Part shown: positions 1-11,647 of the stretch, in pieces
Layout: each line of letters opens with the position of its first letter
Position numbering within the stretch: position 1 is the stretch's first letter
NCBI GenBank assembly: GCA_963989245.1
Contig: OZ022340.1
Span: 33,848,710 to 33,912,709, forward strand
DNA length: 64,000 bases
Origin: Nansenia antarctica
Taxonomy: Eukaryota > Chordata > Actinopteri > Argentiniformes > Microstomatidae
Direction of reading: 5' to 3'
The notes under the pieces: model-generated
What the model was told of the DNA's origin: nothing
Seen by the model: the letters and a program-made list of their open reading frames with translations, nothing else
The model's database searches: none
Made by a program: the position numbers and the translations under genes

Positions 1-41
1 GAAACCTGAGCTGAACGTCTGGGCTTGTGGAGCTAACGGAA

Positions 42-273
42 GATGGACATAACCAAGGTATCTGTTTCATCATGATGGACATAACCAAGGTATCTGTTTC
101 ATCATGATGGACATAACCAAGGTATCTGTTTCATCATGATGGACATAACCAAGGTATCTGTTTCATCATGATGGACATAACCAAGGTATCTGTTTCATCA
201 TGATGGACATAACCAAGGTATCTGTTTCATCATGATGGACATAACCAAGGTATCTGTTTCATCATGATGGACA
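42..273. repeat. 32-bp minisatellite, about 7 copies
   Basis: Seven essentially identical head-to-tail copies of a 32-bp unit beginning gatggacataaccaaggt, plus a partial eighth copy. The copies show almost no divergence, so the array is young or homogenised. No coding potential is seen. Confidence 0.97.
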
Positions 274-1687
274 TTGTTTTGTCCACTTCAGTGGTTTAAG
301 TCAGGGTTGTATTTCCTAATGGTTGGACTGGATTGGATACTCAGTGAATAAGAAGGATGGAAGACATGGGAGGAGAGAAGACTGGGTTATGGAAGTGTGT
401 GGGATTAGAGAAATGGATATGGTTTTAAAAAGCCTTTTTTTCCCTTTTTTGTTTTCTTTTTGGTGTTGAGCACATTTTATAACTGTGTCTCAAGCATTCA
501 ACTGTCAGTAAATGCAGGTTAACGCCTTTATACATTAGGCCTAGTACTCTTTTAATTGTAATAGGATGTTGTTTTAATACTTATGATGTTTCTTACTGTA
601 CAAACTGTTCTTCTGTGAACTGACCGATAACACTTTAATTCATACTGTGAACAAAGATCTTTATATCTACTCACACTAAAAATCATTTGGTATGATTTGG
701 TTGTGAGTTTTATTTCTGTTTTTTATATGAAATGGGGATGTTTCTATCAGCTGGTGATTGTCCAATCTCATCTCTTCTCTCATCTCTCTACCTTTTAGTT
801 ATGGTAGATCTGATTGGTTAAAGATTATACAGGACAAGGTCTGGACACCGGCTACTGGGACAACTAGTTAATTTGTCTCTTTTTGTTGTTTTGTTTTTAG
901 AGTTTTGGTACTAGTTTTTAATATACTTTATTGTCATTAAATTATGTTTTATTATTTCTGGGAGTATTGTCATGTTATTGGTTGGATAGTGCATACTGTT
1001 GCTTGTTGTTTCTGTGTTTTCCGTTTCTCCCATATTGTCAGCGTCTTTGAGCCTCGGAAAAGCTCTATATAAATCTAATGAATTATTATTATTATTATTA
1101 TACTCATAATGTTCTATCCTTCTAAGGAGCAGTCAAACATTGGAACAAAAACAAAGTTATTCTGTATCATAAGATTTGTTACACACATGCAGACAAAACC
1201 ATAGGCATAACTTATGTACAATGAATCACATTTCTGTGTGAATAGCAGCCATAAATATGATATATTGGTAACACTTTACTAGAGAATACAGTTATGTGTT
1301 CATAGCATATCAGACTTGTTCTGAGCATGTATGACAACATTATCATGGATTATAATCGCCAAACCATCGGAAGCCATTTTACACCAGTTGAAATATTGAC
1401 AGACAAAACATATTCATGGCTATACAGATGAATCTATTACTCTAATAAACAAACAAACAAAAATGCTTTAGTTAACATTTTAACTAATTCAAATGTAATT
1501 TGTATGGGTAAGATCAATGACCAAGAGTAGCGTTGATAAGAGCTAGCGTTGGTGAAATGAAGCCAGGAGAAGCAGCAGATTCTACCAGGAAACTTTGTTT
1601 GTCATGAACTCCGTTTTGTCTTCCTCTGTTGGCATGGTAACAGCAATGTCCACCTTTTTATTTGTAGACTCATTCCACTGTTAATTA
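274..1687. other. Gene-free flank with an L2-like LINE 3' tail
   Basis: No coding region is visible. Around 1045-1101 the phrase aaaagctctatataaatct followed by (ATT)n is the typical 3' end of teleost L2-like LINEs. The remainder is AT-rich and unassigned. Confidence 0.6.
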
Positions 1688-2033
1688 CAGGGCTCCTACG
1701 GGTCCTTGAAATCCTGGAAAGTTTGTGAATTTGAAGAAAAAAAAATCAAGGTCTTAAAGGTTTTTGAAAATAGACACGGGTCATTGAAAGTGCTTGAATT
1801 CCTCTCTCTCTCTCTCTAAAAAAATATATATTCAAAAATGTTTTACATAGCTCGTCAACTAGTAAATAAGTCTCTGTATTGCTTAACTTTACACATATTT
1901 CACAATATATTGTTTTGCTGTGCTGTGGTAGAGAAGGCAAGAGACCATCTAGTGTTCACACATTCAAGCCTCTCTTTTTAATTGGACTTGAAAGGTGCTT
2001 GAATTTGATGTTTCAGAAGGTGTGGGAACCCTG
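1688..2033. mobile_element. Short non-autonomous DNA transposon (MITE)
   Basis: The ends CAGGGCTCC and GGAACCCTG are inverted, and the interior contains variants of ccttgaaa/gcttgaa. The element is flanked by taatta on both sides (1682-1687 and 2034-2039). The CAGGG termini suggest a hAT-type MITE, but an 8-bp duplication is only partly matched. A CT run lies inside (1801-1817). Confidence 0.6.
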
Positions 2034-3347
2034 TAATTAAAATACTCTGGTGTTTCTCTGCACATTCTGAAGGCAGCTCTTGTTTTGATGTCGACGCTCT
2101 CGTTTTCAATTGTTTTGTAAATGTCTGACATCCTAATGTCTAGGTGGAATATAGGTGTAAAACACACAGGAATAAAGACCAGAATTTCTCAAATCCACAT
2201 CCGATTAATCGGTAGATAAATCAATTTATGAGAAAAAGATAATCAAACATGTTTTTTATGGACTGACGTCCCTAAACATATTGTGACATATGATAGAGAC
2301 ATTATAAGGCATCATACGCTACTACAATGCTTTCTAGAAAGTGTTACCAATATATTTAATAAAATAAATATGTAGCTTGTAGCAAAATAGCTTGAGTTAA
2401 AATAATATGTTTTGTACCTAATACATTAATACGAATCGTTGTTTTCTTTATATAAAATAATTTCCTATGCAACACTGCAATCTAGTACCATCTATATCAC
2501 TGACAAAAAAGGTTGAAGCAGCACCATAAAGATGACTGATTGTAATTAAAACACCAGCAGAGCATCAAATCACAACAAGGCTCTCCTCCCTCTCTCTCTC
2601 TCCTCCCTATCTCTCTCTCCATCTATCCTGTGCTTTTTCATAAAAAGCTTGATTCTGGCTACAACAACAAAAATGTCTGGCAATTCAGTACAATCAGCAC
2701 ATTTATGCGGACATGATATAGTATGTATTCATATGTTTCTATAGACTTCATGATACGATCCAAAAGTCCTTTGTCTTCTTTACTAATGACAACTACTAGT
2801 ATAGACATGTTTTAAGTTGAGCATCCTAAATTTGGATTCCATGTACTTGGGTGTCTTTCGTAGATTGTGGGGAGGATGTTGCAGAGGTGTTATGTCCCTG
2901 TTGGCATGCCGTAGATTTCACTAAAGAGTAGTCAAGACAACATGTTTGAGTTGACATGTTGTTCACCGTCCCCAAGGCCAATTCAGTCTGTCTGACCCAG
3001 TGTCGGTGCCTGTTTGGTAGTACTGTTTAGCTCAGGTGATTTATGGTTCAGAAACTGTCGTATTGGCTTGAGTTCAGTTCTATTGCTTAAATTCAAACTC
3101 AGTAGTCTTGTGTTCCGTTGAGTTGCGCTGAGATGTGTCCGGTTCAGGTTCAGGTTCAGTTCGTCACAGCTGATTTGAAATAGAATCTCGACAGGAAGTC
3201 CCTTGTGGTTCAAATCTCATGACACGTATTACATGACTACTAGGAACTCTACGTGGCGTTCACTTCCAGCTGAGTTGTGTTGTTCAGTGTGAGTTGCGTT
3301 CACTGTGAGTTGCGTTCAGCGGCAGCAACGTTCCCTCAGCGCCATGC
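2034..3347. other. 3' flank / probable 3' UTR of notum
   Basis: This is the region downstream of the notum stop codon, which is read on the minus strand. I see no other gene and no convincing minus-strand polyadenylation signal. A TC-rich stretch lies at about 2581-2626. Where the 3' UTR ends cannot be set from sequence. Confidence 0.4.
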
Positions 3348-3702
3348 TCAGGCGCCGTCGTTGAGCATCCCCAGCAGCCGGGCCGGGTCCATGCCCTGCT
3401 CCCTGGCCATCTTCTGCACGTCGAAGCCCATGTGGGTCAGGAACTGGATCACGCTCATCTCCTGCCCGCTCAGCTGGTCTCGGATGGTAGGGCAGGTGGG
3501 GTTGCAGTGGGGCCAGGGGCAGCTGTCCATCAGGTGGAAAGGGCAGCCCTTGTTGGGCGGCGGAGACTTGGGAGGGTTGTCGCTATGGCTACTGTTGTTG
3601 TTGCCGCCGCCGTAGGAGTTGTTGTTGTCATGGAGACTGCGGTCCCAGCAGTGGAGGGCTCGGGGGAGGGAGATGCCTTTCACCTGGATGTCCATCCAGT
3701 AA
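3348..3702 (-). CDS. notum: notum exon 11 (C-terminus)
   Basis: Encodes YWMDIQVKGISLPRALHCWD, then a low-complexity Asn/Gly/Ser/Pro insertion. It ends with the Cys-rich segment CPFHLMDSCPWPHCNPTCPT and the terminal LLGMLNDGA stop. Confidence 0.95.
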
Positions 3703-4939
3703 CTAGAGAGAGGAGAGGAGGAGGAGAGGAAAACAGAGGGAGGAGAGGAAGAGTGTGAGGCAGAGATAAGGGCTGCAGGGGAGGCTGGACGGGGCTCTGT
3801 AATGCCATTCCGATACCGGTCCTCATTTCATTCCATGCGTTACAATGAGCTCGTCCTCCGATTTCTACCTCCACCAGCCTCTCCTGATCTGATGGTTGTA
3901 CGTGAAAGAACACCCTATCATTCTTCTTTCTTTTTTTTTTACTTTTATAATTATTATTCTGACAAATGTATAGACATAAATTAGATGAAAATAGCATGTT
4001 CAGAAGCAAAGATACACACTTCTTTCTGTGATGATGTGGCACCAAGACCCCACATTTTCGACCCCTGAATTTAAGTATTGTAACTAAGACTTTTAATATG
4101 TTATTTGGATGTCCCTAGGGATCACAACACAACTTGAATGATTACTATTAATAAGGCTGCATCACTGCCTGGTACAGGAACTGCACTGCCCTAAACCGCA
4201 AAGCGCTGCAGAGGGTAGTGCGGACAGCCGAAAAGATCAGCGGTTGTGTGTTACCTTCCATCCAGAACATCTACAGTGATGTTGACTTCCCATAATGTTG
4301 TTTACATTAATAATGTTGATGTGCTGATTTGCATTCTGCTACTATTGAGCTATCGCTGCTATTGTTGATTGTTGTTTTTATATCCTGCTTATTCTATTGT
4401 TGATTGTTGTTTTTATATCCTGCGTATTGTATTGTTGATTGTTGTTTTTATATCCTTCTTATTCTATTGTTGATTGTTGTTTTTATATCCTGCTTATTCT
4501 ATTGTTGATTGTTGATTGTTGTTTTTATATCCTGCGTATTCTATTGTCGATTGTGTATTCTGCTGCAATGCGAATGTGGAATGAACCTGAATCCAATCAT
4601 TTGACTCTGTGTACCCGTACATTGTAATAAAAGCGATTGTGATTGTGATTGTGATTGATGAGCAGCTGTCGATCACTCACCTCCTGGTGATGACCTCGTG
4701 GGACAGGCAGGCAGGAGCGAACATGGCCCTGTCAATCAAAACACCATCAGCCAACGTGGAACATCCATCAAGGAAAAGTAAGAACGTGTGTGTGTGTCTG
4801 TGTGTGTGTGTGTGTCTGTGTGTGTGTGTGTGCGGCGCGCTAGTGAGTGAGTGAGTGAGTGAGTGTGTGTGTGTGTACTTGTGTGCGTGTGCATGTCTGG
4901 CTGTTTTACTGTCTATGTGTGAGTGTGAGTGTGAGTGTG

Positions 4940-4997
<58 letters not shown>

Positions 4998-5155
4998 CTT
5001 ACGGGACGTGTCTGAGCGTGCTCCTCAGCTCCAGGCCCAGGTTCTGGATGTATCTCCACTGGCCCTCGTGGACCGGCTGGCCCGTCAGATGGATGTTGTC
5101 TACGGTCAGCTGGGCCTCGTCAAACAGCCACTGGACCACGAACACTGGACCTGCA

Positions 5156-5186
<31 letters not shown>

Positions 5187-5269
5187 TACTGTAAAAACAG
5201 CATTGCACATACATTCTAAAAACAACACGCACACTCACACACTCAGACACTCACTCACTCACTCACTCA

Positions 5270-5308
<39 letters not shown>

Positions 5309-8300
5309 TGTAAAAACAGCATTGCACATACATTCTAAAAGCAACACTCACACTCACACACTCACACACACACACACACGCACTGTAAAAACAGCATTGC
5401 ACATACATTTTGAAAAACAACACACACACTCAATCACACACACACATTTTAAATGCTTTATTTATGTCCACATACAAAGTACAATTCTAAAGGACATAAA
5501 TACTAACAGTGCATTTTGACATCCTGGAAACAATTTGTTACAGTAATGCTGAGCCAACAACCAGTTCTGCCACACACAGGATGTTATTCGCACAAGACCA
5601 GTGGGTTGATCAATACTAAAAGACAGACAGTATCCCGCTCATGGGTACAGGAAGCACCGCCTTCTCCATATTGAGCGGCTACCAATAATAGCGGATATTG
5701 AGCAGTATTTTGCTAACTGTTTGGCCCTTCTCTTAGGAAGACCAGCCATATGAAGGCCTCTAACAACAGACTTATGAACATGGCCCAGGCTGCCAAATAT
5801 AAAAACTAAAAGTTGACATCTGTAGCCCAGTTGTGATATGGCCTGCTCCAGCTGTTGGTATTTTAAGATTTTGGTTAAAAAGGCTTCCTCTAGGCCAGGG
5901 GTCGGGAACCTTTTTGACTGGGAGAGCCATAAAAGCCAAATATTTCTAAATGTATTTCATTGAGAGCCATATAGTATTTTTAACATATAATAAATTAAAT
6001 ATGTCTTACTTTGAATGCGATTTCTGGTGCTGCATGGTTTTGCTGATGTCCTTGTAGTCTGGTTCATACGTGGTGAGGTTGAGCTTCATGCAGGCGTTGA
6101 GGCTTCCATCAGTTAAACGTGAGCGTAGGTTGGTCTTAATGTTCCTCATTATGCGAGAATGACTGCTCACATACATATGTAGAGCCAAACATGGTCAATA
6201 CGGCAATACTAACACGCTGCATTGTGTGGTATGTCACAGGAAGCTCGTTCCAAGTTTTCAGAATCAGCTGGTCTTCAGGTTGAAGTTTTTTCATTTCTGT
6301 CCACTTGTGTTCCCTCGCCAGCTCTGCTCGCTGTCGCGCAAGACTTTCTAACTCTCCATTAAGTGTCTTGAACTTACTCATCCACATGTCTGATGCCTTC
6401 AGGTCAGCAACTTCCAGCTCAAAGTCTGTATAGGCTAACTAAAGGGGGCGGGTCCTTCTCTCTCGGGCAGTGTAGTGTGTGTATGAGTGTGTGTGTGTGT
6501 TTGGTGCTCAGCTGAAAATGGTGGCCCGAAGCCAATTTGAATACAATTCGCTAAAGCGAATTGTATTCAAATTGTGCTTAGAGGGAATTATTTTCACCGG
6601 ACATTATGTCCGACGAGTTTTCAATTTGTCGGACTTCAACAAATGTTACCGGACAAAGACCGATAATTACCGGTTAACGGAAACCCTGAGATTCCAGATG
6701 TTGAGTGGAGTCACTTGCTAAGCATGCATCTCTAAATTGTTGCAGTGTTACAAAGTGCAGAAGACGACCTGTTTCAATGTCCCTGAGAAAGACTTCCAGC
6801 TTGCTTTCAAATGCAAACACTGCTTGTTGAAGGGATGAGATTGTATTTCCAATACCTTGCATTTTCACATTGAGCTGGTTCAGATGGCCTGTTATGTCCA
6901 CGAGATAGTGAAACTGCACGAGCCAGTCAGTGTTGTCTAGCTCAGGATGCTTGACGCCTTTCATTTGAAGAAAAGTCCGGATTTCACTCAGGCAAGCTGC
7001 AAAACGGCTGAGCACCTTTCCCCTTGACAACCAACGCACGTTGCTGTGTAAAAGCAGACTGGGATAATGATTCCCAACTTCTTCTAACAGAGCTTTAAAC
7101 TGGCGATCATTTAAAGCTCGGGCAACAATGAAGTTGACCACTCGAATGACCAGCGACATCACCTAGCTCCTGGCCACACGTCTGAGCGCAAAGCGCCTCC
7201 TGGTGCAGGATGCAATGAAAACTTAGGATGGCTCTCTTTTCATGTTCACGGAGAAGCGCTACAAATACTTTGTTCTTCCCCAACATACAGGGTGCACCAT
7301 CAGTACAGACAGAAATAAGTTTATCCATCGGCAGTTTTTTTTCTTTAGCAAACTCCATGAAAGACGTGAATAAATCCTCTCCTCTGGTTGTCCCTTTCAT
7401 TGGCAAAACAGCCAAGCTTTCCTCACGCAGTGTGTCACCTGCAGCATACCTGGCAAATATACTGAACTGAGATAGATGGCTAACATCTGTTGACTCATCT
7501 AACGCGAGAGAAAAGTATGTCCCGGCGTTTATGTCCTTAATTTGTGTTTCCTCAACTTGATTTGCCATCATGATGCTACGATCGTGAACAGTTCTTGCTG
7601 ACAGAGGCATGTCTTTTATTCGTTTGATTATCTTGTCTTTATTTGGGAAGTCATCAAACAGTTCATTGGCCACATCAAGCATGAATGTTTTGGCATACTC
7701 GCCATCTGTGAATGGCTTTCCATTCCTGACTATTGCCAAAGCACCCGCAAAGCTAGCGGAATTCCCGTCACCTTGCTTGGTCCACCCACGCAGTTGCTGT
7801 TGACTCGTCTGCACTCTCCGCTGTAGCTCCTCGCATGCCTTTTTCCTGCTGTCCCCCGCTGGATATTTCGATGCAAATGAAGCATGATGCGTATCGAAGT
7901 GCCGCTTTATATTTGACCGTTTCATCGATGCAATTTTATCATTGCATATTAGACATACCGCAGATCCTGCGATCTCCACAAATGCAAATTCCTCTGTCCA
8001 CGCAGCCTGGAATGCACGGTAATCATCGTCTTTTTTTCTTTTTCCATCTTTCTCGTTACAAGGGTTGAAGCGTATAAGCTAGTTCACTATCTGATCAAAT
8101 AGTTTTTTATTTATTCACCTTTACAACGACCTCTGACACTCTCGCGAGACATTGGTTCCCGACCCGACCCACGGGTCACGGGTCATGGGTCCCGTGAAGA
8201 GTCCCGTGAAATTTAACTTCAAAACTAATTTCTGTTTACTTTAAAATGACACAGTATTATTACGCAATATCACAAGTATTTTAAAATCAGTTCCAAACGG

Positions 8301-9222
8301 ATTTTTTTTTTTTTTTTTTTTACTTTTCAACCCAATTGTCTGGGAGCCATATGCCGTCACCGGAAGAGACATATATGGCTCGCGAGCCATAGGTTCCCGA
8401 CCGCTGCTCTAGGCTATGGTCAAAGGTGCAGCCAACTTCTAAAATAAGCACCTCTCTGTGGTTTTCGTTGACAATTACAACATCAGGGGTGTTTGCTGAA
8501 ATATTGGAGAACACTCCTACTGACTCTTCGTCGCTACACAAACTGAACATGTGGGGCTTTACAGTGGAGTGCTTGTACAGCGTTGCGGCAGGCCTGAATA
8601 TGGAAAAGACACCCTCTGAAATCAGATCCACAATTCGATCATGCCTACATATGTAGAGCCCTTTATACGCATGACAACCATTTAAGATGTGGGGCATGGT
8701 TTCAGTTATCTGCTGGTGACTGTGATGTATGCAGTGTGGGCTATGACTGTCTGGAAGCCAGATGGAAAGGTTTAGCTTTGTTGGTAAAACCTGCAGCCTA
8801 GCTTTTAGAGTGAAGGTGACAATACACTCGTCAAGAGTTACGCTTTTGAACACTGCGTGAGAGACAGAGTGATCAGCAGCAGGGAGACATGCCAGCTTCC
8901 CTTGCAATTTCAGTTCAGTCCAATGCTGTCGTTGTCTTTGTCGTAGCGCCATCATAAGGTGTCCCCGGGTATTGACTGGTGGGAGAAGATGATCTGTCCC
9001 ACAGATGTTAATGGTTGCCCTCACTGAGATGCTGGGGTCAGTGATGATCCCCTCAGAGACAGCCACCGCCACTGAGTTTGACCCCACCCACTCCAGGGCC
9101 ACGTTGTTCCAGCCGCAGAGATCGTTGAGGTCAGGCCAGTCAGACCACACTCCGAATCCAGGGGAGTGAGTGTCCAACTTTCCACTGGCTTTCCTCTTAA
9201 ATCCCAGGAAACTAGACTCTGA

Positions 9223-9262
<40 letters not shown>

Positions 9263-9362
9263 ACTCTGCAGTGTGGGGTAGACTTTATAGCCAAAGAAGC
9301 AGTTCCACTCCTCTCCCATGTGAGCCTGGCTGCAGCGACCTGGCACCACCCCCCTCCAGTAG

Positions 9363-9406
<44 letters not shown>

Positions 9407-11585
9407 CATCTCATTGTTTATGTGTGTCGTAATAATAATAATAATAACAACAATATAATCATCATCATCATAATAATAATAATAATAACAATAACAATAA
9501 TAATCATCATAATAATAATAATAATAATTTTTATTTGTATAGCAATTTTCCTGCAAAGGTTGCAGCTCAAAGTGCTTTAATCATTATATAATCATAATTT
9601 AATTATTTAATTATTTAAAGGCAATATTAAAAATATGGGTTTTTAGTCTTGACTTGAAAATATATGTTTATGCTTCAGGAAAATATATGTTTATATATAT
9701 ATTTAACATAAATATATGTTTATGATTCAGGAACTAGCAGCAGTCACAGTGCTAAAGAAAGAGAAACTAAACCTTTATTTATTTATTTTTTATTTTTTAT
9801 TAGACAAACTGTCGGTACACCATAACGTTACAAAGAGTAGGTAAGCTCCTGCTAACTTTCCCATGTGTGACATTTGTGACTATTAGGGTGGGAGGTGGGA
9901 AGGCATCAGCCAACTGGATTGACACATGGTCTTCTTCTTCAATAGGTTTATCTCTCGAGATCGTCAATGACTTCCCAGGTACATGGCGCCATCTACTGGT
10001 GCTAATAAATAACTGACTCGAGACAGAGGAGCTGGGTTGATAATACGAGCGAACACTCCAGCCCAGCAGGTAGCAGTGAACAACCAACATTGGACTTACC
10101 CCCTCTCAAATCACAGTAGAGGACTACATTGTGTGGTATATTTTCACACACACACATAAACCTGTGTATAGAACCTGTAGGTACCTGTCTTATTGCACAC
10201 ACATTCCTAGGAGGGGTTTTTAGGACAGCCTTTGTCTTTGTCCTAGAGGACACATGGTCATGATGGCTTCCTGTGACCTGCGCCCTGCCCTTTGACCTGA
10301 GTGATACTGTCTGTGACCTAACCCACTTTCCACACCTTGACCATCTCTAAGGTGATAGGACTGTATGGCCTTGTCATAGCCTTGTATTAGCATATCCAGG
10401 GCTCTCAAGTCTCATGCATTGGGCGTGAGACACACGCATTTCAACCCGTTCACACGCTCACACGCCGCGTGTGTCTCACGCCCAATGCGTGAGACTTGAG
10501 AGCCCTGATATCATTGGGGGTATAAATTTGTGAACAAAAGGCAGTTCGGTCTCTTTCCCAGCGACTCCTTCCCACGGCTGACCATCTCTGACAGTAATGC
10601 TAATACAGCTGTATGTAACCTTTGATTAAATAAATAGTCTGCTGTAACTTAGGAGTTTTACTCGTGATCTATTTCAACCCAATTCTTAAAGTAAATATCC
10701 TACAATTGCACTCCACATATATAATCCAAATCTAACATCTCACCAACACCAACTCACCTGATGCCTCTCTTAATCGCCTCGGTGGGTGCACAGCTGATGG
10801 TGTCCAGACAGTCTGTGGAGCGGTACTGCTTGTTGTCCAAGAACCAGCCGGAGTCCACCAGGCCCCGGACCTGGACCCCCGCGTGGCCCTGCGCCCCCAG
10901 CTGCTCCGCCACGCGGTCCACGTTCAGCAGCACCCCGGTACCCCCCGCACTGAGGGAGAAACAGGTTGAATACATCCTGTATGTGAGTATCCATATACTA
11001 CACGTATTGTGCGTTGCTAAGAACGGACGTGGCCATGTGTACAGTACCCTCCATAAGAAGTGGGAAGAGGAAGCGTTTGGTCTTCTTGCTCTGTACGCCA
11101 ACAGTTTGGATTTGAAAAAACAATTACTAAAGAGGGTAATATAGAGATGGTCAGATTTAATGCAATGTTATCTTTTTTCCAGATTGGTTTCACCATTTAG
11201 AAATTCCAACCTTTTTTTGTACATTTTTATACAGTGGCAAGAAAAGTGGCAAGAAAAAGTAAGTGAACTCTTGCATTTATGTAACACGAGCTGAACCCCG
11301 ACTCTGGAATTCTCCCCCCCAGCCACTCAGAGACTCACCCTCACTCTCCACTTTTAAATCCCACCTCAAAACCTACCTATTCCCCCATGCATACAACCTC
11401 CCCTACCCCTAACCATCTCCCCTAGCCCTGCCACCCCCCTCCCCCCCTGGACATTGCTGTGTTAATTGTTTCCTGTGCCTGTTCGTTAACTCTGTGTTCT
11501 ATGTGTTCATGTTATCTGTTGCTTGGGGTTTCCGTGTTTCTGTGTACCCAATCACTGAAAAGCACTTTATAAATATAATGAATTA

Positions 11586-11647
<62 letters not shown>

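Larger units (their letters stand above)
5896..8406 (-). mobile_element. hAT DNA transposon (GTF2IRD2/ZBED-like family)
   Basis: The ends CAGGGGTCGGGAACC and GGTTCCCGACCGCTG are inverted with one mismatch. They are flanked by a perfect 8-bp duplication ctctaggc (5888-5895 and 8407-8414). The interior carries a broken transposase gene on the minus strand. It inserted into a LINE in notum intron 8. Confidence 0.93.
5451..9219 (-). pseudogene. R2/NeSL-type LINE fragment with restriction-like endonuclease, split by a hAT
   Basis: Two minus-strand blocks belong together: 9219-8407 and, beyond the hAT insertion, 5887-5600. The first block encodes a zinc-finger-like motif PHILNGCHAYKG followed by RHDRIVDLISEG. 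Then comes PDVVIVNENHREVLILEVGC, resembling the restriction-like endonuclease region at the C-terminus of R2/NeSL/Hero-clade LINE proteins. The second block continues with a basic C-terminal tail (HMAGLPKRRAKQLAKY) to a stop near 5635. The duplicated ctctaggc of the hAT joins the blocks in the same frame. The reverse transcriptase itself is absent, so this is a 5'-truncated copy. Confidence 0.8.

Noticed and set aside
42..273. Short regular repeats as a possible CRISPR array
   Set aside because: The 32-bp units are directly adjacent with no spacers.
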